Below are positions 5,919 through 11,850 of a DNA stretch of 20,087 nt, piece after piece. Every line of letters begins with the position of its first letter. The first letter of the stretch is position 1. Source of the stretch: an uncultured Clostridia bacterium (GTDB lineage Bacteria > Bacillota > Clostridia > Christensenellales > Borkfalkiaceae); assembly GCA_947628555.1 (NCBI GenBank), contig CANRAI010000009.1, positions 1 through 20,087 on the forward strand, given 5' to 3'. The notes beneath the pieces are model-generated. The model was not told where the DNA came from. It ran no database searches and saw only the letters and a program-made list of their open reading frames with translations. A program made the translations under genes and the position numbers.

Positions 5919-6799
5919 TGGAAGAAAAAAAAGAATTTTTGGGCAAAACGCTTGAAGAGGCGATAAACAACGCCATGCTCGCTTTGGCGTTGCCCCGCGA
6001 GGAGCTTGAAATAACCGTCCTCGAAGAAGGCAAAAAGAAGCTTTTCGGCTCTACGAAATGGAAGATTGCCGCAAGAGAAAAGAAGTCTGACGGAGCGCGC
6101 GCAGCAGAGTTCGTCGATGGACTTCTGAAAATTCTCGGCGTAGAGGCTGAAAGCGAGGTTGAAAATGCCGAGGACTGCATTAAGCTGAATATCAAGACGG
6201 AGAACAGCGCGCGCGTTATAGGCAAGCGAGGCGACGTGCTGGACGCCATTCAGTGCATGGCGGGCGCAGTTGCGAATATCGGCAGGGAAAAGTATATAAA
6301 AGTGGTTGTGGATTGCGAAAATTACCGCTGTCAGCGCGAGGAAGCGCTTACAGCCCTTGCCGCAAAAGTGGCGCAGAAAGCGGTCGAGACGGGAAGAAAG
6401 GTTACTCTCGAACCCATGAATCCCTACGAAAGGCGTATAATACATTCCGCGCTTCTGAACAGCGGGGAAGTAAAGACGGCTTCCGAGGGCAGGGAGCCTT
6501 CGAGGTACGTCGTAATAATTCCCAACAATCTGAAACCGGACGAACGCCCTCTCCGCTACGGCGAGAGGAGCGACAGGCACGGCCGCAGAGACGACAGGCG
6601 CGACAGAGGCGCGAGGTCGGAAAAGCGCGGCGACAGGCGTGAACGCGGCGGCCGCCGTGACGGCAGGCAAACCAAGTCCGCGGGCGGAGCTAAGCGCGGC
6701 AAGAAGGAAATCTACTTCGGCACATATCTCGGCAACAGCGGCGCAAAATCAGAAGCGCCCGAGGAAGGGCAATATCCCGAAGAGAGCAAAGAGGACTGA
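5915..6799 (+). CDS. jag: RNA-binding protein Jag/KhpB (EloR) with RG-rich tail
   Basis: Jag (KhpB/EloR) is a KH-R3H RNA-binding protein, which in some Gram-positives controls cell elongation together with KhpA. The Jag_N domain occupies residues 1-55 (KTLEEAINNAM, KKLFGSTK). The KH domain spans about 85-135 with its GKRG loop at 103-106. The R3H domain spans about 140-205 and carries NPYERRIIH (169-177). After residue 207 comes an unusual disordered tail dense in Arg, Asp and Gly (about 211-262), then an acidic end. AGAGG lies 5 bases before the first of two adjacent ATG codons, so 5915 is the preferred start; it overlaps the yidC stop. It is the last gene of the operon started at rpmH. Confidence 0.94.
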   Translation: MMEEKKEFLGKTLEEAINNAMLALALPREELEITVLEEGKKKLFGSTKWKIAAREKKSDGARAAEFVDGLLKILGVEAESEVENAEDCIKLNIKTENSARVIGKRGDVLDAIQCMAGAVANIGREKYIKVVVDCENYRCQREEALTALAAKVAQKAVETGRKVTLEPMNPYERRIIHSALLNSGEVKTASEGREPSRYVVIIPNNLKPDERPLRYGERSDRHGRRDDRRDRGARSEKRGDRRERGGRRDGRQTKSAGGAKRGKKEIYFGTYLGNSGAKSEAPEEGQYPEESKED

Positions 6800-6800
6800 T

Positions 6801-6823
6801 AACGAGGGTTTAAAAATCCCGTT
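6801..6823 (+). terminator. Weak hairpin after jag
   Basis: AACG-A-GGG (6801-6808) pairs with TCCCGTT (6817-6823) and is followed by GTTTACGG, a poor T-tract. It may mark the end of the rpmH-jag transcript, but it is weak. Confidence 0.3.
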
Positions 6824-6900
6824 GTTTACGGTTCGGGAACAGTTTTCTTTTCGTAAAATAAAAAAGGGCGTGCGCGCTTATTCTGCGTGTTCGCTGAATA

Positions 6901-6943
6901 CAGGTGGTTTTCGGATAAACACACCTATAAAAAAACCGAGGAG
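6901..6943 (+). promoter_or_regulatory. preQ1-I-type riboswitch aptamer
   Basis: AGGTG (6902-6906) and CACCT (6922-6926) form P1. The 15-base loop between them contains TCGG (6911-6914). The 3' tail ATAAAAAAACCGAGG starts at 6927: an A-rich strand that could fill the P1 groove, then CCGA (6936-6939) able to pair with the loop TCGG as the pseudoknot. This is the architecture of the small preQ1-I aptamer (stem, loop, A-rich tail, H-type pseudoknot). It sits directly upstream of a transporter of the QueT family, the usual target. The exact C that recognises preQ1 is ambiguous (C6920 or C6922), because P1 can be drawn with four or five pairs. Confidence 0.78.
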
Positions 6944-6961
6944 CAGCGATACGGCACAAAC

Positions 6962-6996
6962 AGCGCCCTCTCCTTTCGGGAGGGCGCTTTAATTTT
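6962..6996 (+). terminator. Terminator (expression platform) of the queT riboswitch
   Basis: AGCGCCCTCTC (6962-6972) pairs with GGGAGGGCGCT (6978-6988), one G-T pair and a five-base loop, followed by TTTAATTTT. An alternative pairing of GAGGAG (6938-6943) in the riboswitch tail with CTCCTT (6970-6975) would break this stem. Ligand binding that locks the tail would therefore favour termination. The stem and T-tract are seen; the switching model is inferred. Confidence 0.75.
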
Positions 6997-7016
6997 GTAG
7001 CCGCCGCGAAAAATAT

Positions 7017-7601
7017 ATGAAGGAAAAAATCAAAAATCTTTTCACCACCAAGCGTCTGTGCCGCGCGGGAGTCATTGCTGCGCTGTATGTCGCCCTCACC
7101 TACGCGTTCGGCGCAATCGCTTACAGCGGATTTATCGAAATCCGCCCCGCCGAGGCGCTTACGGTCCTGCCGCTGTTCTTTCCCGAAGCGGTGCCCGCGC
7201 TTTGGATAGGCTGTATGCTTGCGAATCTCGCTTCGCCTTTCGTCATCTACGACGTGCCGATAGGCGGCGCGGCTACGCTTATCGCGGCGTTGCTGACCTA
7301 TGCCGTAGGTCGGCTTTTCAAAAACCATGCGTTGAGAATGGGCGCGGGCGGTATTTTCCCCGTTATCGTAAACGCCGTGCTGATTCCCGTCATCATTGTA
7401 TTTTTATGTCCCGGCGGCAGCGAAGGCTTCGCCACTGCACGTGCGGCGTATTTTACGTACTTTGCGTCGCTTTGCGCAACTCAGGCGTTATGGGTTTACG
7501 GACTGGGTATCCCGCTGTACGTCGCGGTTGCGAACATGCGGAAGAGAGGTGTGCGCGTAATGCTGAACGACCCGCCCAAAAGCTCCGCCCGACAACCGTA
7601 G
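7017..7601 (+). CDS. queT: QueT-family transporter (queuosine precursor uptake)
   Basis: The 194-residue integral membrane protein has about five to six hydrophobic spans and the family-type motif FIEIRPAEALTVLPLFFPEAVP (about 39-60), followed by WIGCMLANLASPF..YDVPIGGAATLIAA. QueT proteins (formerly DUF988) are predicted substrate-binding subunits of ECF transporters that import queuosine precursors such as preQ1. The preQ1-I-type element and terminator directly upstream independently support this substrate. The ATG at 7017 has no good Shine-Dalgarno sequence, and the terminator stem ends 28 bases upstream. The last codons are followed by a convergent terminator shared with pckG. No ECF energising genes are in the window, so it would rely on a shared module encoded elsewhere. 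Confidence 0.88.
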   Translation: MKEKIKNLFTTKRLCRAGVIAALYVALTYAFGAIAYSGFIEIRPAEALTVLPLFFPEAVPALWIGCMLANLASPFVIYDVPIGGAATLIAALLTYAVGRLFKNHALRMGAGGIFPVIVNAVLIPVIIVFLCPGGSEGFATARAAYFTYFASLCATQALWVYGLGIPLYVAVANMRKRGVRVMLNDPPKSSARQP

Positions 7602-7639
7602 AAATAGAAAACAAATCGAAGATATGACGGAAAATGAAA

Positions 7640-7664
7640 GGCCCCGCGGCAAAGCCGCGGGGCC
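7640..7664 (-). terminator. Terminator of pckG, probably bidirectional
   Basis: A perfect 11-base inverted repeat, GGCCCCGCGGC (7640-7650) and GCCGCGGGGCC (7654-7664), with an AAA loop. On the minus strand it is followed by TTTCATTTT, so it ends the pckG transcript. It lies between convergent queT and pckG and can stop both. Confidence 0.85.
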
Positions 7665-7690
7665 GAAATCGCACTTTCGGGCACATTCTG

Positions 7691-9499
7691 TTATTTGCAA
7701 TTGTTTTTTAGCGTTTCAAGACAATCCCAAAGCTCCGCGGGAATCCTGTCTTTGATAGTGCCCTTATAATATCCCTCAATTTCTTTCGCTTCGTCAGCCC
7801 AAAGGGATTTATCGACTTTAAGGATTTCTTTTAGGTCCTCAATGCCGAAGGGATGACCCGCGCTTATTTCGTAGTCCATTTCCGAAAGGTCGATATCTTC
7901 TGCGCGGGGCACGAAGCCGATAGCCGTTTCTTCCGCCCCGACCTTGCCGTCGCACCGCTTTAATATCCATTCGAGGACGCGCATATTGTCGCCGAACCCT
8001 GGCCACATAAAGTTGCCGTCCTTATCCTGCCTGAACCAGTTTACGTTGAAAATTTTGGGCGGGTTTTTTACCTTTTTGCCCATCTCTATCCAGTGTGCGA
8101 AGTAGTCGCCCATATGGTAGCCCGCAAATGGCTTCATCGCCATGGGGTCGTGCCTTAAAACGCCCGTCGCGCCTGCCGCCGCGGCAGTCGTTTCCGACGA
8201 CATTGCCGAGCCTATAAACACGCCGTGGTTCCAGTCGCGCGATTCAAATACGAGGGGAGTAGTGGAAGCTCTTCTGCCGCCGAAGATTATTGCGGAAAGG
8301 GGCACGCCCGTAAGCGAATCGAAGTCGGGCGAAACGCAGGGGCAGTTCTTTGCAGGCGCGGTAAAGCGGCTGTTGGGATGAGCGGCGCAGGTGGATTTAT
8401 CTTTTTTATCGAATTTTTCGGGATTCCAAGGTTTGCCCGTCCAGTCTATGACGTGTTGGGGAAGTTCTTTCGTCAGACCTTCCCACCAAACCGTCATATC
8501 GTCCGTATTCAAAGCGACGTTCGTGAAAATCGTGCCGCGTTTTGTGGATTGCAGGGCGTTGTAATTTGAATGTTCGTTCGTCCCCGGCGCTACGCCGAAA
8601 AAGCCGTTTTCGGGGTTTACCGCCCAAAGCCTGCCGTCTTTGCCCACGCGTATCCAGGCAATATCGTCGCCCACACATTCCACCTTGTAGCCTTTTTTAA
8701 GGTAGTGTTCGGGGGGGATAAGCATTGCAAGGTTTGTCTTGCCGCAAGCCGAGGGGAATGCCGCCGCCACGTATTTCTTTTCGCCGTCGGGGAAGGTTAC
8801 GCCCAGAATAAGCATATGCTCCGCCATCCAGCCCTCCGTGCGCCCGAGATAGGACGCTATGCGCAGTGCGAAGCACTTTTTCCCTAAAAGCACATTGCCG
8901 CCGTAAGCCGAGTTGACGGAAATTATCGTGTCGTCCTCGGGAAAGTGCATAATGTATCGCTTTTCGGCGTCTATGTCGCAGCTTGCGTGGAAGCCCTTTA
9001 TAAAGTCGCCGTCCTTACCCAAAGCTTTCAGGCAGGCGTTTCCGACCCTCGTCATTATGTTCATGTTGAGAACGACGTAAACCGAATCGGTGACCTCTAT
9101 CCCTATCTTTGCGAAGTCGCTGCCGACTACGCCCATAGAGTAAGGAATGACGTACATGGTTTTGCCTTTCATGCTGCCGCGGGCAATTTCGCTTGTCAGC
9201 TCGTAAGCCTGTTTGGGGTCCATCCAATAGTTTATGGGACCGGCGTCCTCTCTCTTTTTAGTGCAGATAAACGTTCTGTCCTCTACCCTTGCCACGTCGT
9301 TCACCTTGGTGCGGTGAAGGTAGCAGTCGGGCAATAGCTTTTCGTTCAGTTTTATCAGTTCTCCGCTTTTTACCGCTTTGGCTTTAAGTTCGGCGGTCTG
9401 CGCCTCGCTGCCGTCAATCCAAACTATTTCGTCCGGTTGGGCAAGTTCGGCGCTTTTCTCTACAAAGTCGAGAACTTTTTTGTTTTCGGTAGGTTTCAA
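7691..9499 (-). CDS. pckG: Phosphoenolpyruvate carboxykinase (GTP)
   Basis: This enzyme interconverts oxaloacetate plus GTP with phosphoenolpyruvate, CO2 and GDP, linking the C4 acids to gluconeogenesis; in anaerobes it may run toward oxaloacetate. The 602 residues match the GTP-dependent family in length and motifs: NYWMDP (90-95), IPYSMG (118-123), a substrate and metal site around residues 195-235 (NSAYGGN, SYLGRTEGWMAEHM), the P-loop FPSACGKTN (248-256) with the reactive cysteine typical of this family, GDDIAW (277-282) and FGGRR further on. The start is TTG, preceded by a strong AAGGAG seven bases upstream; the nearest ATG would delete conserved sequence. It is a single-gene unit with its own promoter (9534-9562) and terminator (7640-7664), divergent from the 9661 gene. 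Confidence 0.97.
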   Translation of the reverse strand: MKPTENKKVLDFVEKSAELAQPDEIVWIDGSEAQTAELKAKAVKSGELIKLNEKLLPDCYLHRTKVNDVARVEDRTFICTKKREDAGPINYWMDPKQAYELTSEIARGSMKGKTMYVIPYSMGVVGSDFAKIGIEVTDSVYVVLNMNIMTRVGNACLKALGKDGDFIKGFHASCDIDAEKRYIMHFPEDDTIISVNSAYGGNVLLGKKCFALRIASYLGRTEGWMAEHMLILGVTFPDGEKKYVAAAFPSACGKTNLAMLIPPEHYLKKGYKVECVGDDIAWIRVGKDGRLWAVNPENGFFGVAPGTNEHSNYNALQSTKRGTIFTNVALNTDDMTVWWEGLTKELPQHVIDWTGKPWNPEKFDKKDKSTCAAHPNSRFTAPAKNCPCVSPDFDSLTGVPLSAIIFGGRRASTTPLVFESRDWNHGVFIGSAMSSETTAAAAGATGVLRHDPMAMKPFAGYHMGDYFAHWIEMGKKVKNPPKIFNVNWFRQDKDGNFMWPGFGDNMRVLEWILKRCDGKVGAEETAIGFVPRAEDIDLSEMDYEISAGHPFGIEDLKEILKVDKSLWADEAKEIEGYYKGTIKDRIPAELWDCLETLKNNCK

Positions 9500-9533
9500 T
9501 TTTTTACTCCTTATATCTCAGCGTTCAGCTAAC

Positions 9534-9562
9534 ATTATATTTCCGCCGCAGAAAAATTGCAA
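9534..9562 (-). promoter_or_regulatory. Promoter of pckG
   Basis: On the minus strand TTGCAA (9562-9557), 17 bases, TATAAT (9539-9534). Predicted start near 9527, giving a leader of about 28 bases with the AAGGAG ribosome site. Confidence 0.8.
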
Positions 9563-9617
9563 TCGGCTTTAAAAAATTGGCTTAAAAAGTTTAAAAAAAG
9601 ATTTATTTTTACAATTT

Positions 9618-9656
9618 TTGTCATAAATTATGATAATTTCAATTATATGATATAAC
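9618..9656 (+). promoter_or_regulatory. Candidate promoter and palindrome before the 9661 gene
   Basis: TTGTCA (9618-9623) is 17 bases from AATTAT (9641-9646). A second -10 candidate is TATAAC (9651-9656), preceded by TGA as an extended -10. A palindrome TCATAA-A-TTATGA (9621-9633) overlaps the -35 and could be an operator. Depending on the -10 used, the leader is 0-8 bases; no ribosome site is visible before the ATG. Confidence 0.45.
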
Positions 9657-9660
9657 CGAT

Positions 9661-10644
9661 ATGAGCTATACGAAAAGCATTGCCGTGATAAAGGGCTTGA
9701 AAGACGGTTTTTCCGCGGACGGCGGAGCGCTTTCGGGACTTGTTAAGGCGGAAAAGTATTCCCGAAGTTTAAGGGTGGAAGTAAAGCTTATCAACTTTGC
9801 GCCGCTTACCGAGGGCAGATACGTAGCCGCAATTTCGGACGGCGTCCATTCGGAAATAATCGAAAACGGATTTTTCGAAGGTCAGTCCGACCTGGATACG
9901 GGCGCGGGCTTCGCCGCGGTCGTATGTTATGTTAACGGAAGCGTGCAGCTTTTGGCTTCCGCTGTCTGCGGGAATTTCCAAAGCGCCGTTTTCGGGCTTA
10001 AAAGCGAAATAGAGCGCGCCGAAATGATAAAGCCCGCGTACGGCGGGGGAGAAGCTTCCGCGGTCAAAGCGGACGTAGAAACCGAAAATTCCGCTCCGCC
10101 GGAAAAGGGGGATAACGGAATACATACCCCGCAAAACACTCCTACGGAATATGAGGACGAAGCGATAGCGGAGGCAAATTATTATGAATTCGACAAAACT
10201 GATGAAAGCGGTGAGCCTGTATGCGAAGGTGCGCCGCAAGAAGAAAACGGGGGCGAACTATTCAAGGATGAGAAGGGTGCTTGCCCTGTCGAAGAAGGAA
10301 CGTCGGGACTTGCCCGCGGCGGTTTCTACGACCGAATGAAACGTGAAGTCGAGGGGCTGCTGTCGGCTTATCCGCACTGCAACGAACTCGAAAACGCGAT
10401 AGAAAGCTCGGAATGGGTAAAAATAGGCTACGGCGACGGAAAATTTTACGTTTTCGGCGTACTGCGTTCGGCGGGTACGCCGCGGTATCTCTGTTACGGA
10501 GTGCCCTCAGATAATGCCTCCGCCCCGCCCGAAAGCATGCAAAACTTCGCTTCTTTCCTGCCCGTAGGCGGCAAGGGGGAGGGGTTTTGGGTGATGTATC
10601 AGGACGCCGACACGGGTGCAAGCGTAAAAATATCGAATACGTAG
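9661..10644 (+). CDS. Uncharacterised three-part protein
   Basis: I do not recognise this 327-residue protein with confidence. It has no signal peptide or membrane span. Residues about 1-120 form a compact, probably beta-rich domain (MSYTKSIAVIKGLKDG, VEVKLINFAPLTEGRYVAAISDG, then SVQLLASAVCGNF). Residues about 125-222 are an acidic, Pro/Glu-rich linker with no predicted fold. Residues about 222-325 form a second compact domain (GFYDRMKREVEGLLSAYP, WVKIGYGDGKFYVFGVL, YLCYGVPSDN, FLPVGGKGEGFWVMYQDAD), which resembles from memory the end of other clostridial hypothetical proteins. The composition is normal coding for this genome. The gene is divergent from pckG, 161 bases away, and seems to be a single-gene unit. 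It lacks a visible ribosome site. Function unknown. Confidence 0.8.
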   Translation: MSYTKSIAVIKGLKDGFSADGGALSGLVKAEKYSRSLRVEVKLINFAPLTEGRYVAAISDGVHSEIIENGFFEGQSDLDTGAGFAAVVCYVNGSVQLLASAVCGNFQSAVFGLKSEIERAEMIKPAYGGGEASAVKADVETENSAPPEKGDNGIHTPQNTPTEYEDEAIAEANYYEFDKTDESGEPVCEGAPQEENGGELFKDEKGACPVEEGTSGLARGGFYDRMKREVEGLLSAYPHCNELENAIESSEWVKIGYGDGKFYVFGVLRSAGTPRYLCYGVPSDNASAPPESMQNFASFLPVGGKGEGFWVMYQDADTGASVKISNT

Positions 10645-10645
10645 C

Positions 10646-10686
10646 GCGCTTTCCGCGTCCGCAAAGCGCAAAAGGCGGTATTCCGC
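10646..10686 (-). terminator. Convergent hairpins between the 9661 gene and the small membrane gene
   Basis: GCGCTTT (10646-10652) faces AAAGCGC (10663-10669), and GCGG (10675-10678) faces CCGC (10683-10686). On the minus strand the second is followed by CTTTT. They probably end the two converging transcripts, though neither is a strong intrinsic terminator. Confidence 0.4.
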
Positions 10687-10692
10687 AAAAAA

Positions 10693-10902
10693 TTATTTAA
10701 GCCCTTTGAACGGTTTGAAAACGAGCAGGGCATACACGGTAAACAGCGCCGCGACAAGCCCGATTGCCAAAATGCTTCTGTAAATAACATAGTTGTAAAA
10801 ACTTAAAAACAGCAGGAGATTGAAGCCCGAAAAGGCGAAAATTCCTCCGCATATCGCAAGGAACACAAGTATAATTACACATAAATTACATGAAAGCCTC
10901 AT
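10693..10902 (-). CDS. Small two-span membrane protein, unknown function
   Basis: The 69-residue frame encodes two hydrophobic spans (about residues 7-31 and 40-62) and a basic end, KPFKGLK. This is a sensible small membrane protein rather than a chance frame, and no gene lies opposite it. The ATG at 10902 has no ribosome site and lies inside a strong 33-base hairpin (10891-10923). Either translation is controlled by that hairpin, or the true start is inside the frame (for example a GTG at codon 13). It lies 46 bases after the stop of the 10949-11209 gene on the same strand and may be co-transcribed. Not recognised as a named family. Confidence 0.55.
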   Translation of the reverse strand: MRLSCNLCVIILVFLAICGGIFAFSGFNLLLFLSFYNYVIYRSILAIGLVAALFTVYALLVFKPFKGLK

Positions 10903-10923
10903 ACTGCAAGTATGGGGCTTTCA
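10891..10923. other. Strong hairpin covering a start codon
   Basis: A 15-base stem (10891-10905 with 10909-10923, one G-T pair) with a GCA triloop. It is not followed by a T-run on the minus strand. On the plus strand CGCGG and later a T-run near 10938 follow, too far for a normal terminator. It encloses the ATG of the small membrane protein. Confidence 0.7.
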
Positions 10924-10948
10924 CGCGGTATGTATTCATTTTTTAAGG

Positions 10949-11209
10949 TCAAAGCTTTATATTGTCGAGGACAAGTTTGTCAAAGCCCGGCGTTTCCGTA
11001 AAATCGCGCGGCAGAAATCGCACCGTGCCGAATTTGGCGTAATTGAATATGTGCGTTTTCAAAAGCACGGGGGTGGCAATGTCCAACCCTTCGCAGATAT
11101 CGGTAAGATAGTTGAAAAATTGAGAGTATATTATCTTCCCCTCGCGCTCATAAGTAAGCTGTTTCAATATCTTTTCGTCCTTAATTATTTTCGCCCAGAT
11201 TTTAAACAT
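10949..11209 (-). CDS. Small conserved-looking hypothetical protein
   Basis: This is an 86-residue soluble protein from the ATG at 11209 (MFKIWAKIIKDEKILKQ), rich in Lys, Ile and aromatic residues, with a C-terminal FLPRDFTETPGFDKLVLDNIKL segment. An in-frame TTG at 11224 would add five residues, but it overlaps the promoter -10. The promoter at 11216-11244 predicts transcription starting on the ATG itself, so the message is probably leaderless. It is divergent from the Lrp/AsnC regulator gene, whose product may control it. I do not recognise the family. There is no competing gene on the other strand, and the good promoter supports it being real. Confidence 0.65.
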   Translation of the reverse strand: MFKIWAKIIKDEKILKQLTYEREGKIIYSQFFNYLTDICEGLDIATPVLLKTHIFNYAKFGTVRFLPRDFTETPGFDKLVLDNIKL

Positions 11210-11215
11210 ATCATA

Positions 11216-11244
11216 ATTATACAAAAATACGCCGCGGACCGCAA
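11216..11244 (-). promoter_or_regulatory. Promoter of the 10949-11209 gene, leaderless geometry
   Basis: On the minus strand TTGCGG (11244-11239), 17 bases, TATAAT (11221-11216), then six bases and the ATG at 11209. The predicted +1 is the A of the ATG, the same spacing as at rsmG. It is back-to-back with the regulator promoter at 11261; 16 AT-rich bases separate the two -35 boxes. Confidence 0.65.
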
Positions 11245-11260
11245 ATATTTTTCAAATATA

Positions 11261-11289
11261 TTGACAACGATATTTTTAAAAGTTAAAAT
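11261..11289 (+). promoter_or_regulatory. Promoter of the Lrp/AsnC regulator and aminotransferase
   Basis: TTGACA (11261-11266), 17 bases, TAAAAT (11284-11289), start near 11296. The AT-rich divergent interval is a natural place for Lrp-type binding and autoregulation. Confidence 0.85.
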
Positions 11290-11334
11290 AAATGCAGCGG
11301 TTGTTCCGCACCTAATTATAAAGGATGGTATTTT

Positions 11335-11823
11335 ATGAAGAAGACAGATAAGGATATTCTCGAAGTTCTGCGGGCGGACTCCCGCCTCACGCCCGAAAAA
11401 ATTGCCGCAGCCGTCGGTATGACCATTGAAGAGGTAAAAACCCGCATACGCGCCCTTGAAGACAGCGGAATAATAGCGGGATATACTACTATCCTGAACA
11501 CGGACGAGCTGGACGAAAACGCAGTCGAAGCGTTCATAGAAGTAAAGGTTGACTTGCAGCGGGGGCACGGCTATCAGAAGCTTGCGCAGGAAATAGTCGC
11601 TTACAGCGAGGTGAAAAATTTATACCTTGTCAGCGGCGGGTACGACCTTGTGGTAATAGTGCGCGGCAACTCTATGGGCGCTGTTTCGCGCTTCGTTTCC
11701 GAAAAGATATGCACTTGCAACACGGTAATTTCCACTTCCACGCACTTCATTTTAAAGAAGTACAAGGTAGAGGGCGCTACGATAAAAAGCGGCGACGACG
11801 ACAGGTTGAGCGTGCAGGCGTAA
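11335..11823 (+). CDS. Lrp/AsnC-family transcriptional regulator
   Basis: Lrp/AsnC proteins bind amino acids and form octamers that wrap DNA. The 162 residues show the N-terminal winged helix-turn-helix (TDKDILEVLRADSRLTPEKIAAAVGMTIEEVKTRIRALEDSGII split across residues 4-47) and the linker strand AGYTTILN. The C-terminal RAM ligand domain spans about 65-145 (AFIEVKVD, LVSGGYDLVVIVRGN, TSTHFILKKYK). The AAAGGATGG ribosome sequence is strong. The aminotransferase gene follows after 27 bases and is probably co-transcribed. This pairing is common in Firmicutes and suggests local control of amino-acid metabolism. The effector amino acid cannot be read from the sequence. Confidence 0.94.
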   Translation: MKKTDKDILEVLRADSRLTPEKIAAAVGMTIEEVKTRIRALEDSGIIAGYTTILNTDELDENAVEAFIEVKVDLQRGHGYQKLAQEIVAYSEVKNLYLVSGGYDLVVIVRGNSMGAVSRFVSEKICTCNTVISTSTHFILKKYKVEGATIKSGDDDRLSVQA

Positions 11824-11850
11824 AGCTTTGTCTAAATTACGGGTATTATT

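Noticed and set aside
5798..6670. A 290-codon minus-strand frame opposite yidC and jag
   Set aside because: Phe/Ala/Arg-biased composition typical of a shadow frame; Jag on the plus strand has clear domains over the same bases.
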